NCBI GenBank assembly: GCA_014529385.2
Contig: CM043942.1
Span: forward strand, 21,190,991 to 21,254,990
Length of the DNA stretch: 64,000 nucleotides
Direction: 5' to 3'
Origin: Adiantum capillus-veneris
Lineage: Eukaryota; Streptophyta; Polypodiopsida; Polypodiales; Pteridaceae
The notes under the pieces: model-generated
The model's database searches: none
Told to the model about the DNA's origin: nothing
The model's input: only the letters and a program-made list of their open reading frames with translations
Shown here: positions 23,011 to 35,081 of the stretch, one piece after another
Position numbering within the stretch: position 1 is the stretch's first letter
Layout: every line of letters starts with the position of its first letter
Made by a program: the position numbers and the translations under genes

Positions 23011-23777
23011 GTACCCTCAAAGGTTACTTGCTTTGTTTTGTGGGTGTTTTGCACCCCGTTTTCTACTTGATTTTTTCTTGTTTTTGATGTTTTTTGAATG
23101 TTTGATTTTTTTGATTGAAGTGTGTGATAGCTCGAAACGAACGTATCACTTAAAGGGTCGCTGTGTGCTTTACAACACAATTTTCGGGCATCTGACGTTC
23201 CGTTGGTCCTCAAAAAATCAATTTTTAGCTATGTGTGAAGCTAAAATTTGTTTTTTTAAAGGCGACTGAGGCCTAGGCCTGAGCGTGAGCTTGGGCTTGG
23301 ATCTGGGCTTGGGTCTGGGAGATATTCCCGATCCCGGTTCTACCTTTAATTTTTTTTTTGATTTTTTTTTTAAATTTAAAAAAAAAGGATAAGGTCGTCG
23401 CGGCCTGCGCGAGAGCACACACACACACACACACTCTATCTACCTGCTTGTAACTAATATACCTACTCTAACACACTAACACACTCTATTAACTCTCACT
23501 AATCTGCTTCCTACTTACTGTACACAGAAAACTAACTACCTTAATACACAGAGAATAAACGCAGAACCTTTGAAATCTCTATTAACAAAGAAAACTAACT
23601 ACCTTAATACACAGAGAATAAACACAGAACCTTTGAAAACTCCATTAATAAAAAAAACACACAGTATAACACCAAATCCCTCTTCTCAACACACACACAC
23701 TCCTTCCTTACCTTTCCTACAATAGAAATTGCACCACAGAGAAGCACAGAGTGCTACTCGAGCTTCATGTATGGCGT
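23011..23777 (-). other. Gypsy-C leader
   Basis: No gene. It contains A/T homopolymers (23346-23387), a CA run (23417-23433) and an imperfect 60-bp direct repeat (around 23530-23580 and 23590-23640, both with AACTACCTTAATACACAGAG). Confidence 0.7.
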
Positions 23778-23795
23778 TCCCCGGCAACGGCGCCA
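23778..23795 (-). promoter_or_regulatory. Gypsy-C primer binding site (tRNA-Asp type)
   Basis: Minus strand TGGCGCCGTTGCCGGGGA, complementary over 18 bases to the 3' end of plant tRNA-Asp as I know it. It lies about four bases from the LTR. Confidence 0.9.
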
Positions 23796-23799
23796 AAAA

Positions 23800-24385
23800 G
23801 GTGCGCGTATGTCGCACGTGTCAATGCAAGGAACTTGCCGATACACCGTGTGCAAGCCACAAATGGCTCCAAGCACACAACAAGCCTAAACTAGTAAGCT
23901 CAAAGAAGGCGATGGTGTGTCACTCACCGCTCTACGCTTGCTTCGTGGGGGATTCCTCGCCGCGAAGAAGAAGGAGCCGCCGCTTCGCCGCGCTCAACCG
24001 CTTCACCACCGCCGTGCTTCGTAATGCTTGATCGCCCACACACTCTCTATCTCTCTCTCTCTCTCACACATACACACACACATACACAAGGAGGTGAAGA
24101 AGAAGAAGATGGAGATGGAGCAAGAGCACTCTTCTATTGCACAAATGAGAGAATGAGTGAATTTTAGGTTTAGTTGACTTTTATATGAGCTCGCCCCATT
24201 CACACTTGGGCGCCCATGCTTAGCCAACTAATGCCTTGAATGTTCTAGTTAGAGTGCGCCTCTCATCGGTGATCACTCTTAACCTTTTCCTATTGGACCG
24301 ACAAGCCCGGTACCTGACTCTACCAAATAAATAATACAACGTCCGTCGTAGGTAATAGGGTGTCTGTGAGCCGTGAGGGTTAACA
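23800..24385 (-). repeat. Gypsy-C 5' LTR
   Basis: 586 bp, pairing with 7447-8132. Minus-strand start TGTTAACCCTCA at 24385; the inner end reads GCGCACC, one base off CA. TATATAAAAG at about 24178-24186. Confidence 0.88.
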
Positions 24386-24789
24386 TAATTTCATAAATAT
24401 AATATCTAACTTTACCAAATGATTTTGTCTTATTAAACTGATCATTTAATGTGGGAGAATAAATGGGAACAAGAGTTAGAATAGAGACATGTGCTTCTAG
24501 ACCTATCTTAGCACGAGACCAAAAGGAAAGATGGTTGCATCTCAATAGAGGTCCAAACGGAGATGGTCTACCAAAGAGCAACGTGCAATAAGTGCATCTA
24601 GACTTACCTCAGCAGGGGACCAAGAGGAGAGATGGTTGCATCTCAATAGGGGTCCAAAAGGAGGTAGTCTATCAAAAAGCAACATGCATCTAGTGGAGCT
24701 TAAAAGACCTTAGGGTTAGCTTCATTAAAGACCTCGAAATGTTAAGTGTTTAAAGTCCTTAGATCTTAGGCAAGCTAGGGCTGTGCTTG
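24386..24789. other. Old intergenic debris with a 101-bp tandem dimer
   Basis: Non-coding. 24494-24594 and 24595-24695 are two diverged copies of a 101-bp unit sharing GATGGTTGCATCTCAATAG. Nothing else is recognised. Confidence 0.65.
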
Positions 24790-24990
24790 AGGTGGGAAAG
24801 CAAAATCCAACTTCTCATCCCAGTCCTTATTCTCGTGAAAAATCTTCTTCAAAATTTTAATAAGTGTCTTATTAGTAATCTCAGCTTGTCCATTTTCCTA
24901 AGGACAATAGGCTGTAGACTTTTTATGCATAATCATGTGAGTTTTGGTGAGCTCAGAAATAACTTCATTCAAAAAATGTGATCCCACCTG
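24790..24990 (-). pseudogene. Gypsy integrase fragment
   Basis: Minus-strand reading GSHFLNEVISELTKTHMI, HKKSTAYCP, ENGQAEITNKTLIKIL matches the second half of a gypsy integrase core, including the catalytic Glu in NGQAE. One stop. The parent element cannot be assigned; it may belong to Gypsy-F. Confidence 0.8.
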
Positions 24991-25886
24991 GCCCATTTTG
25001 AAGCCCTCTTGGCCTATAAACCTGCATCAGATATACACTTCATCTGCTACCTATCTACCCAGTCTCTCCCCCTTTCTTCAGTCCTTTGCCATGCACCTAC
25101 TAGTCGATACACTCCTGTCTATACCATCTTCTATGGTCAACCAACTTTGGCTTCACCATCATTGCCCAATCCCCTTGCTGAACATTTATGTTCAATCAAA
25201 AAACTACTTCATTCCCCTAGGAGCTGCACACACTTGGCAAACATTATCACCACACCAAAAACATATATACACATTTTAATTCCTAGTACCCCTACTAAAC
25301 TTCAAGTGGGTTGCCCCATTCCCTGCATCACACATCATATTTTTCACCTAGGTCAAAAACGTGACACTGATTCCTTCCATTCACCTATAACCGCATCCCA
25401 AAGTGCTTCGCACCAACACATAGCCCATCAATCATATAGGCATCCATGGCCCGCCTTCACTACTCCAAGCATCCCTTGGCTACCTTAAACCAAGCATCAT
25501 CATGCACATCATCGTGCAAGAAAATCATACCTGACCCTCCCTCCCAATCATACAAGGTGGAGACCTCAAGCGTACTCTATACCTGCTTGATCAACCACTA
25601 CATAATTGTCTCTATTAGCACACCCATCAACCAAGACTTACATATCTCTATGGGTAGAAAATTCACCACCTGGTATTCTCCTTTATCCACCACTAGACAT
25701 GCCTACTGCATTGGAAGCTCCACCATCTTTGGCTCCATGCTCTCGTCTTCACCATCAAAGCACTCAATTCCAACATTATCAAGACCATTTTCGTCAATTG
25801 TCTCACCCAAGGTTGATCAACACCACTTTCTCATCAGTTTCAATTTCCTGCTCTTCAATTACCTCTCCTACCCACTGCATCATGCT
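24991..25886. repeat. Non-coding stretch containing a dispersed repeat
   Basis: The first 180 bp (24991-25170) match 28685-28855 in the same orientation (shared TACTAGTC, CCATGCAC, ACCATCTTC, CCAACTTTGG). The two copies bracket Gypsy-F, so they may be its LTR remnants. The rest holds no recognised gene. Confidence 0.5.
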
Positions 25887-26765
25887 CTACCAAGAAAGAA
25901 AGAAACTCTTCCCACACCACATCTTCATGGCTTCATCCATAGGATTGGACTCCTCCAACTGGTCAAGTGTATCGGCTTGCATTGTTCCCTGCTCTTCACA
26001 CATATCTACCTCATCTCCATGCACATGCAAAAGATCAAAGTCTTCATACCTTGATTGGGATGAGTCAGTTTCCCAACTCGTATTAGCATCCATAGAGTTG
26101 CTATCACTCAACTCAATCTCCTCTTTCATCTCGAGCTCTAGAACCTCCTCTAGATTTATCGCTCTTGGCTCCTCTCGGATGGGTACACTTTTTCGCACCA
26201 TCTTTACCTCTACTTCCACCGCATCAACTTGCTTTGGCACCACCTCATTTGGCAAACCCTACCTAGCTTCTCGCTTCTTCAACATCTTCTTAGTCTGGAG
26301 TCTTGCCAACTATTCCACCTCAGCATATGTCACTGACCCATCCGTCTCAACCTTATCCCGTACCTCTTCATGTAGGCAATCCATAAATTTGCTCAATTTC
26401 AGAAAATCAATGCTTTTAGTAGTAGTTACCTCCATAAGCTTTGAATTCCCATTCAAATGCTCAAAAATCCCTTTCTAGAGTTTGCTTTAGACCATTGAGA
26501 TTTCTCTTTACTTCATGCATCTCCATCTCCGACATGTGCTGGCATCAAAAAGACTCTTCTAAAGTCATCCAGTCTACCTTTTCTTCCTCACGTAGACCAT
26601 TGAAACACCATTTTTATTTTCCACAAACTAGGAGCAAAAAAATTCATACCGCACCTTCTTCCCTCGTCATACTGCTCTCCAATAGAAATAGATCATAATC
26701 TTGTAGCTAGGTTTCCGCATCTTCCACCCCATTGAAAATGGGAAAACCTATCCATTCCATCTCTA
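25887..26765 (-). pseudogene. Gypsy-F gag remnant
   Basis: The minus strand reads MEWIGFPIFNGVEDAE then LQDYDLFLLESS (about 26690-26762), followed by gag-like VDWMTLEESF and FLKLSKFMDCLHEEVRDKVE, then a Glu-rich tail (25887-26255: PRAINLEEVLELEMKEEIEL). Order and motifs suit a gypsy gag whose knuckle is lost. Several stops and shifts. Confidence 0.6.
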
Positions 26766-27507
26766 GCAAAATCTGTTCTTCAAAACTCGCAACTTCAACA
26801 TAGGTAAAACCGCTACTTCAACCTCAACTAGGAACATCATTACAATCCTCAGTGGGGGCACCACAAGATGGAGAGGGGGAAAAGGGAACTCACCCGAAAT
26901 GCAAATAGATTGCCTCTCTATAGCCCAAGATATACACAACACCCCAATCCAATAGAGTTCACCTTCAAAACTCGACACTAACACAAGAAAACCACCGTTT
27001 TCACACCACTCCAACACACACTTTCTTGGAAAGACCATCACACATCATAACTCCACCATGAGAACTTGTTTCACCACTCTCAACACACCCAACACCTCAA
27101 TTTCATGCCCTAGATGCCACACAATGGTCCACAAGCACACAACTCCGTCGGCACCAACACACTCACAAAGCAAGAGAAAGAAAGAGAGGGTCTCGAGAGG
27201 AGTACGGGGAAAGCGACACAAAGAAGGGTAAATTGGCATAACCTTGCTTCACATATCTTTACAACCAAAGCATTGCCAAAAAACACAACCACTTGGGATC
27301 AGCTTGGATCTTGTGAAAAACCGCATGAAAAAAGCCTCCTCGGTTTGGGAAAGGCCCTCTCTAGCCTCAGCCAAAGGACTCCCAAATGATTAAAAAAAGG
27401 TTTTTTTTAAAGAGGCCCTTGACCTTTTTTAGTAGGTCATGGGCCTTTGTCCGCCCGATTTGTCATTTTTTGCACGAGAAGATGTGCTTGGTAAGCTTGT
27501 CAACTCC

Positions 27508-27599
<92 letters not shown>

Positions 27600-28880
27600 A
27601 TTGCCTCGAGCACCTTTGTGGGAAGGTCCCCAAGCACTAGCGCTAGCGCTAGTCAGGCTCCCTTTTACTTTCAAAATTTTTAGGCCCAATCGAGCACGAG
27701 ACTGGCCGCCTGTGCAACAAACTTCCATGTCATCATTTTGTGCCGCCAAAAAATTCCACCAGCACCAAGACGCACTGCAAGCATCACCTAGCAGGGCCAC
27801 TCGCTGCAGTACCGGGAGTGCCACTGCTCAACGACACCATATCTAGAGCTCACTACGCTCATACTCCACGCCTTTGATGCCCAAAGTGAGCACCCATTTC
27901 ACTACAAATACCTCGACTATCAATTGAAACCGTTTGCATGTGGGATTATATGGGGTTTCCATGTGCCAGTAGTCATCACTGCTCCAAGCCCCTTGGTCTC
28001 TAACAAAATTCCCAAAACACCCTTTTTTCCCGTCCAGACATTTAAGGCAATTCCATATTCTACTCAGTGGCCAGTGCTCGAGCCGTGAAAACTCAAGGAA
28101 ATCTCTCGTGCCAACTCTAAGCCGTGCAAATTCCACCATTCTTGGACTTCTCCGAGCTTGTCAACTGAGTGTCCAAAAAACTGGAAAAATCATCTAACAA
28201 CTTCTCACCGCCCACCACTGCACCAAACTTCGATCGGTGATAACTTGGCACTTGAGACTTGGAATGGAGAGCCATCACTTCTTGTTAGCCGCATATGTTG
28301 TGCACTATCTCTGCAAATCTAGTTGAGCTTCCAAAAACACTAGATGGCACAACTTCTAAAGAGACTAAACTAGCTCTGAATTGGCCCTGGTAAAACTTCA
28401 ACTGATCATATCTCTCCCATCCTTGCTCCAATTGACAATCTAAAAAAGGCTGAAAGGCTCCATATAACAAGCTCTACACATCTATCCATTGAAGCTATCA
28501 CTGACCACTTGTCATCACCTTCCCTGTCCGTCAGGGTCTGCAAACACCTCCATATTCAAATATCCATATCTTGCACACTATGGCTCCATTTGATGAGCTG
28601 TCTAGACCTACTCACTCAACACCTCAAGCTCTACATCCTCGAGCAAAAAACTAGCACTTTAAGTCTCTTTACCTACCATCCCACTTGACCCATTTGGCCT
28701 TTAAAACTTCATCAGACATACACTTCAACTACTACTTGTATTTCCAGGTCTCTCCCACTTGCTTCAACCCTCTGCCATGCACTTACTAGTCCGTACACTC
28801 TTGTATGTACCATCTTCCACGGTCGGCCAACTTTGGTTGCACCAATGTGTCATCAATAGCCCAGACAGATACTGCAACAA
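26766..28880. other. Non-coding remainder of Gypsy-F
   Basis: No gene supported. Contains the CT microsatellite (27515-27598). 28685-28855 repeats the segment at 24991-25170. No primer site was found, so the element's right end is not fixed. Confidence 0.5.
27515..27598. repeat. (CT)n microsatellite
   Basis: An uninterrupted CT run of about 84 bp. The long Ser/Leu or Arg/Glu frames predicted across it are artefacts. Confidence 0.97.
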
Positions 28881-29446
28881 GGACTACATCACAGAAGGTT
28901 AACGAACAATCAAGGGATGATGGATAGCTCAATGTGAGCACTCAAACCCTAGAGAAACCAAAGAAGTTTGTCCAAGCCCATCGTAGCAATGAAAAGTTTT
29001 CCCCTCGATACCATTTCTTGTCTACCACCTAACAAAATAAGGCAACCCTAGTGTTTTCAAAGATTGTTTTGTCACCAACCTATAGGAAGAAGGACGAAGG
29101 ATGGCAATAGGCATCCAACATCTATGCAAGCATTTCAAATCCCAAGCGAGGGTGGCTAGAGAATTGAAAGAGCCCCACTGGATCTTCCCAAAACCTCCTT
29201 TTGTTATTTGGGAAGCCAACTTTGAGAATCTCATGTCAACTATTATTGAGCACACACATTGTGAATGGGAAAGTACCAATGGAGGAGGAAAGCTGGAAAT
29301 AGACTGCAAAGAGTTTCTCAAGGTTGAGGAGTTTGTACCCCTATCTTAGTAATGGAAGAGATCTCTATCTAGTCATGGAACGAGAAAGAGATAAAAACCT
29401 AGAAGAAGAGCTCCATCTTCTAGGAGGAAGCTAGGAAAGGCAACAA

Positions 29447-30060
29447 AATGAACTGTTGGGCCATCCAAGAGCACCACCTGAATGCGTCTAGCAAAACAAA
29501 TCAAGCAGTGGGGAAGAAGCTAGTTCTCTATGGAGAAGCAACTGATGGGTAAAGTGGCATCCTCTCAATTGTGGATAGGGAACTAGATCCAAAGGTGGTC
29601 TTCAATCATCCATCTGGGAGAGCTCTAGAAGTGAAGGTCAAGTGGGAAGATCATCATGTTACCATTATCAAGATATATGGACTATGCACTACAAAGGAAA
29701 GAGCCAAATTGAAATCCTTGTTGAAGGGGAATGGCTACTTATTGGTGAATTTAATATAGTGGAGAGGAGAAAGGAAAAAACAAGATCCTCAAGTATGTTA
29801 GCAAGATCCAAAAAACCAAATGGCTAAGCCTATGTGAGAAGTGGGTGTTGGTGGACATGTGGGAGGTCGGTCCTTGGAATAGCATGCAAGGGTTAACATA
29901 CACTAGCCTCTAGTATGCCAAACAGCTTCTTGTCTTGACAAATGTTATTGCTCTCATCGATAAACTGGATTCCATCCTTGCTTGATATGAAAGTGGAAAC
30001 CTTATAGTTGTTGTCAGATCACTTGCCAATTTGCATTAAACTTAGAAATGTCAAAGGGAG
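29447..30060 (+). pseudogene. LINE ORF2 endonuclease remnant
   Basis: Spread over frames with several stops. CWAIQEHHLN resembles the N-terminal Glu motif of APE-type endonucleases. EVKVKWEDHHVTIIKIYG follows, then WLLIGEFNIVE (the GDFN box with D to E), and LSDHLPICIKL (the catalytic S-D-H box). This enzyme nicks target DNA to prime reverse transcription in LINEs. Confidence 0.8.
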
Positions 30061-30770
30061 ATGGCAACACCTAAAGAGCCTAAGAAGCTACTTCCTACAA
30101 GAATGCACTTGTTCAAAGACCCTCCTTTCAGAATCTTGGCCAAAAAAGATTTGGACAATAATCACAGGATTGGGGGTGGGGTTGAATTCAAAAGATCAAT
30201 CAAATAGGTATGCATGCTGGCCCTTTTACTTTTTGCCATCGTCTCCCATCCATTGGTTAAAATGCTTGAAGACAGTGTTTCTCTATCCTTGCCCAACAAT
30301 GATCAAATCCTAGTGAAGCTATTTGCATATGATTCCTTTTGTATCCTCAAAGTTTGCCCTTAGCTAGTTAGAAAGACTGTGGAAATTGCGCAAACATTTG
30401 CCTTATCCTCTAGGTCAAAATGAATTATTGAAAAATCAAGATTGATTTCACTATCATAAAACAACTCTCTCAATCCATCTATGTGTACCGGAGAGATAGT
30501 TTCAAAAGGAAAGATTTTTCAACACCTTGGTGCTCCAATGGGGGTTAAGGTAATGCACAAACAAAGATTTCAATGGGTCATGGACAAGATAAGAATCAAG
30601 ATGCAAAGATGGTGTTACCATACATATGTGGTAGTGATGCGTGCGAGCACCTTAATAGGACCATCATGGCATTTTTCCTCACTAGGAGTTTATTTCCCAC
30701 ATGCATTATATATACGCCCATCATTCTAGGACTAGCTCACTTTTCATTTGTGCACTGAGAAATACACTCT
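30061..30770 (+). pseudogene. LINE ORF2 reverse transcriptase remnant
   Basis: After a degraded stretch, the frame near 30208-30360 reads LLFAIVSHPLVKMLED and LFAYDSFCIL: the catalytic A-D-D box is A-Y-D. 30481-30729 reads GEIVSKGKIFQHLGAPMGV..RFQWVMDKIRIKMQRW, the post-palm region of plant LINE RTs. Finger domains are missing. Confidence 0.8.
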
Positions 30771-31031
30771 TTGTTGTGTTCCTTGAGCTTCTTCTTCTTC
30801 TCTAAGTTGTGTGTGTTTATTTTCAACCCTATTTCCAACAACTGGTATTAGAGCAGGTTGTGTTCCTCGAGCTTCTTTATCTTCTCTAAGTTGTGTGTGT
30901 TTATTTGCAACCCTATTTCCAACAACTAGTATCAGAGCAGGTTGCACCCTCTCGGGCATAGTTGTGAGCATTACCAAAACATACCTACTCACTTTCTCAG
31001 ATTTGGGTGAGCTTTGGTGAGCGTCAATAGG
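30771..31031 (+). mobile_element. Copia fragment: LTR end, duplicated primer site, leader
   Basis: Plus-strand relative of Copia-A. CCCTATTTCCAACA is an LTR end, followed by AC and TGGTATTAGAGCAGG, a primer site. An 84-bp unit containing LTR end and primer site occurs twice in tandem (about 30775-30858 and 30859-30942). The leader after it (CTCACTTTCTCAGATTTGGG, GTGAGCTTTGGTGAGCG) matches the Copia-A leader. Cut at 31031 by Gypsy-E0. Confidence 0.8.
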
Positions 31032-31941
31032 TGTTAGCAGCAAGCTAGCTCGGATAACATTTTTTGGAGCTCCTATTGTAAAAACACTTATTATTTTGAT
31101 GAATCAAGAATGTTGTAAATCCTACTTTCCAGATAAAAAGTGTAATTCATGAGCCGGGGCTACAAGCTTCCAGATTGTATCAACCTATCTTTAGTTAGAG
31201 CTCCCAGATTATTAGTTTTGACCATTAAAACCTTGGCTAAGGTATAAAAGACAATTTTTATAAGTATTTTATAATTTTTGGATAATAGAAACACATCGTG
31301 AGCTAACGGTGCTCACTTCTCTCCTTCTCGCGCTTCCTACTCCCTTCCCAATTGTCACATTGTAGTGCCGTCTTTTGCGTTGCAACCGCAGGTAAGAGCT
31401 CTATGCATTGACACAAGCATTTCATGGTAATCTGTAGCTTTTGGTGTCACCGACCGAACCGTGGCCTAACTTCATCATAAGTAGGAATTTAATCTTCAAA
31501 ATCATAAACAAAGTATAGGCAGGGTATTGCGGCATCATTATAAGCATTTAGATGCATTCTAAGATGAAAACAACTAGGTCAAAAACTCACTGCTGTTAAT
31601 AATCGTGATTTTTTCACTTGACCTAAAGTGAAATTTGAGACCATAACTATGTGTGCTTAGGTCTTATAAACATGTCCTAGAAGTTTCATAACGTTTGGAT
31701 GTCGTTTGATGCTGTAACGGTTATGATTTGTTTGCCAATGAGCAATTAGCTTTTGGTGATTTCTGTCATTTGAGTGTAGCTTGAGATAGATGCAAATTGT
31801 TTGTTGTTTTCCAAGAGATTGACAACCTCTTGTAGCCTCTATGCACTAGTGGAGTCAGCTTCATCCCATGGATTGACGATTATATTCGTGGTTCTCTCTA
31901 TGTCTGCAAAGATAAGAGTGAGTTTAGACACCCGTCCCACA
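31032..31941 (+). repeat. Gypsy-E0 5' LTR
   Basis: 910 bp, TGTTAGCAGC to CCCACA, homologous to 34153-35079. The TATA box TATAAAAG is at 31243-31250. A 51-bp inverted repeat (TAGGTCAA 31575-31582, its complement 31618-31625) encloses a palindrome copy (31594-31615). Confidence 0.88.
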
Positions 31942-31943
31942 TT

Positions 31944-32544
31944 TGGCACCACTGCTAGGGATCGAAGAGACCTAAACTAGGGAAAAACACAAGCGTCTTG
32001 TGAATTTATCCTTTAACTTCCTCTAGGATCACCTAGAGGCAAGACTTTCTTTTTAAAACCACATAGCTTAAGATTGTCGTCTTTTTCTGTGTAGAGGTAG
32101 CTTGGAAGTAGGTTGTACTTGCTAAGTATCTTTTAGGACTGTAGGATTGTAGGGTTAGATTAGGATTTTGAGAATTATTGATGGACGAGATAAGTCTTAA
32201 GATCAAGGCTCAAAAAACCATTAAAAAACAAGAAAACGAGTGTTTGTGGACACATTCCACAACCCCATTGCGGTAGAACCTAGGAGTAGGGTAAGTAGAA
32301 TCAGAGGTGGGATCTCAAAACATGCTCTATCCAAAAGAATCAATTGTGACTTGTTTGTGTGAAGTTGCAAAATTTTAGGTCTATGATTAGAAATAGCAAC
32401 AGAAGACTGTCCACCATTGAATCCGACTGGAGAGTATGCTTTAAAAGTTGTATCAACCAGTGGGTAAGCTTAAGGACACATTTAAGGTAAAATTTCAAGA
32501 GTTTGCAAAATCTCACATTATTTACTTTTCCTGAAAGCACCAGA
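31944..32544 (+). other. Gypsy-E0 primer site and leader
   Basis: 31944-31961 reads TGGCACCACTGCTAGGGA, a variant of the tRNA-Asp type. The leader has no gene and matches the start of the Gypsy-E leader up to about 32535, ending in a half-palindrome (ATTATTTAC) at the deletion point. Confidence 0.8.
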
Positions 32545-34152
32545 TTGAAATAAGATATTCCACATACATGTAGATGCTTGCAATTTTACCATTGGGTGTA
32601 TACTAGCTCAACCAGGGGATGGAAATATGGATTTTCTTATTTCTTATGCTAGTAGACAATTGAATATGGCAGAGAAAAACTATACAACCACCAGAAGGGA
32701 AGAATTAGGAATGATCTTTTTCGTAAAAAAGTATAGATGTTACCTATTAGCTAACAAATTTGTGTTCTTTGTGGACCACCAAGCCTTATTGTACTTGGTC
32801 AACAAGCCATGAAACACAGGAATAATACTGAGATGGCTCATCATTTTTTTGGAATTTGATTTCACTGTAGTTGTGAAAAAGGGCATTGGGCACCACTCAT
32901 CAAAGAACAGATCATTTGTCAAGGATTATATTAGGAGAACCACCAAATAAAGTAGACGATGATCTACCAGATACATATCTGTTCTTCGTAGAAATGATAC
33001 CGCGATGGTCGGAAAATATGGTATCCTTGATGACCATAGCTCAAGTGGATTTGCAAATACCACTTACTATTACAACCGGATTAATTGAGAAATAGTCTAT
33101 GTATCAATTACTAGCTGGAAGGTTGTACAAAAGAAATTGAGATGGAATATTGATTTTGTGCGCTAATCCTAAGGAGAAAACCCAACACCTAAGTCAAGCA
33201 CATATTACGATAGTAGGACTTCACTTTGTGGAATACCAAACTATGCAATGGATCTTGAGACTTGGAGTATTTTGGTCAAATATGAGGAGTGATGTTCACT
33301 CATTTGTAAAAAAAATTTCCTCAATGCCAGAAACAAGCACCCATACCTCATGTGACATTGTTTCAAATATCACTCGTTCCTAAGTGGAGTAACTATCTAA
33401 TTACTTACTTATCAAGCCGAACATTTCCTGAGGATATGAGTAAATGCCGCCAAAGAGAAATTGAAACTGAAGCTAGAGACTATGCTCTCATTGGAAACCA
33501 ATTATATCAAAGAGAAAAAGATCAACATCTGTGTCTTTGTGCAAATGCAGACGAATATATTCCCATTATAGAACAAGCATATGCTGGATTAGCTGGAGGT
33601 CACTTTTCGAGTGAAACCACCGTAAGAGAAATCTTAATGGCAAGCATATGGTGGCCAATACTTTTTGTAAATGCCAAGGAATATGTTCAAAGGTGTGATG
33701 CATGTCAATGAGCAAAAATGCCAACCCATGTAGATAGCATGCCTTTAAGACCAATGATGGGGGATAGAGATTTTGCAAAATGGGGTATAGATTTTGTTGG
33801 GCCAATACAACCACCTACTTATAGAACCCAAGATCAATATATCATTGTAGCTACGGACTATTTGATCAAGTGGGTAGAGGCCAAAGCAACCCAAAAGAAT
33901 GATGCTAGAACCACAACCGCATTCTTGTATGAGAATGTGTTCACAAGATATGGATTGCCAATAGAAATTGTTACTGATAGGGGAACTCATTTCCTCAATG
34001 AGGTAATTGCGTATCTGCTTAATGAATTTATGGTCATCCATAACAAATCGACTCCCTATCACCCTCTGGCAAATGGACAAGCTGAGCATACGAATAAAAT
34101 TCTTAGCTCGGTATTGACTAAAGTGGTTACTTAAGGATGGAAAGATTGGGAA
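32545..34152 (+). pseudogene. Gypsy-E0 RNase H and integrase with two zinc modules
   Basis: RNase H (32557-32950): FHIHVDACNF, NYTTTRREELGM, FFVDHQALLY. Two tandem zinc modules follow. Module 1 (about 32955-33345) has QAH-x6-H but has lost its cysteines. Module 2 (about 33346-33714) has QAY in place of the first His, then GGHF and CDACQ. The integrase core (33718-34134) keeps D, D and E: WGIDFVGP, IVTDRGTHF, NGQAEHTN. Several stops and one frameshift. Closest to Gypsy-B by eye. Confidence 0.85.
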
Positions 34153-35079
34153 TGTTAGTAGCAGAGCAAGCTAACATGGATACCATTTTTCGGAGCTCTT
34201 ATTGTAAAGACACTTATTATTTTTTATAAATCGAGAATATTATAACTCCTATTTTTAGGATAAAACTTGTAATGGATAAGCCGGGGCTACAACCTTCCAG
34301 ATTGTATCAACCTGTCATTACCCATCTTTGGTAGAGCTCCCAAATTATTAGTTTTGACCACCAAAAGCCTTGGCTAAGGTATAAAAGCCAATTTTTGTAA
34401 GTTATTTGTAAGTTTTGGATAATGAAATACATAGCGTGAGCTAATGGTGCTCACTTCTCTCCTTCTCGCACTTCCTATTCCCTCCCCGGTTGTCACATTG
34501 TAGTCGTGTTTATTGCATTGTAACCGAAGGTGAGAGCTCTACGCATTGACGTAAACATATCACAGTATTTCATAGCTTTTGGCATCGTTGACCTGCGATA
34601 TAATTTCATCGTAAGTAGAAATTTACACTTCAAAATAAAAAACTAAGCATAGGCGGGGTATCGGGGCATCATTGCTAATCATTTAGGTGCATTTTGGGTC
34701 GAAAACGACTAGGTCAAAAATCCACTGATGTTAATAATTGCAATTTTGGCACTTGACCTAAAGTGCGGTTTGAGACCATAAGCATGTGTTCTTAGGTTTT
34801 ATAAACATGTCCTAGAACTTTTGTTACATTTGGATGTCATTTGATGTTGTAATGGATGTGATTTGTTTGCCGATGAGCGATTGGCTTTTGATGAATTCAG
34901 TCACTTGAGTGTAGCTTGAGTTAGATGTGAGTTGTTAGTTGTTTTCTGAGAGATTTACAACCTCTTGTAACCTCTATGCACTAGTCGAGTCAGCTTCGTC
35001 CCATGGATTGACAATTTAATTGTGATTCTCGCTAAAAATGCAATAAGATAGGGTAGTGAGGTTAGACACACATCCCACA
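34153..35079 (+). repeat. Gypsy-E 5' LTR
   Basis: 927 bp, TGTTAGTAGC to CCCACA. TATAAAAG at 34380-34387. The inverted arms TAGGTCAA (34710-34717) and complement (34753-34760) are unchanged from Gypsy-E0, although the enclosed palindrome (34730-34752) has decayed. Confidence 0.88.
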
Positions 35080-35081
35080 TT

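Larger units (their letters stand above)
7447..24385 (-). mobile_element. Gypsy-C, Ty3/gypsy element with second protease and ORFx
   Basis: Complete minus-strand element of about 16.9 kb, of which 3.6 kb is inserted Copia-D. Order from the right: 5' LTR, tRNA-Asp primer site, leader, gag, CCHC and protease, acidic linker, RT, RNase H, integrase, second protease-like domain with a W-x-P-K tail, ORFx, 3' UTR, polypurine tract, 3' LTR. The flanks taatg (7442-7446) and taatt (24386-24390) look like a target duplication with one change. A second family member is Gypsy-C2 at 60986-64000. Scattered stops and shifts make it inactive. Confidence 0.9.
28881..30770 (+). mobile_element. LINE remnant (non-LTR retrotransposon)
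   Basis: Plus-strand remains of an L1-type element: unassigned 5' part (28881-29446), endonuclease, then the C-terminal half of RT. The middle of ORF2 is deleted. Left and right edges are estimates; no poly-A tail or target duplication was identified. Confidence 0.75.
31032..34152 (+). mobile_element. Gypsy-E0, internally deleted gypsy (plus)
   Basis: 5' LTR, primer site and leader, then a direct jump at about 32536 into RNase H and integrase; gag, protease and RT are gone. The integrase frame is cut at 34152 by the LTR of Gypsy-E, a sister copy. No polypurine tract precedes that LTR and the codons run straight into it, so this is nested insertion rather than a shared LTR. Confidence 0.8.

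Noticed and set aside
24991-25886. Plus-strand frames of 100-200 codons in the 25 kb region (for example 25446-26054)
   Set aside because: No domain, low-complexity Ser/His/Thr composition, and they overlap recognisable minus-strand gag remnants.
27429-27846. Ser/Leu-rich and Arg/Glu-rich frames over the long CT run
   Set aside because: Microsatellite artefact; no supporting sequence on either side.
31032-35079. Treating the two E-type LTRs as the two ends of one complete element
   Set aside because: The integrase frame is cut directly by the second LTR with no polypurine tract, and a primer site, leader and gag follow it, so it is the 5' LTR of another copy.
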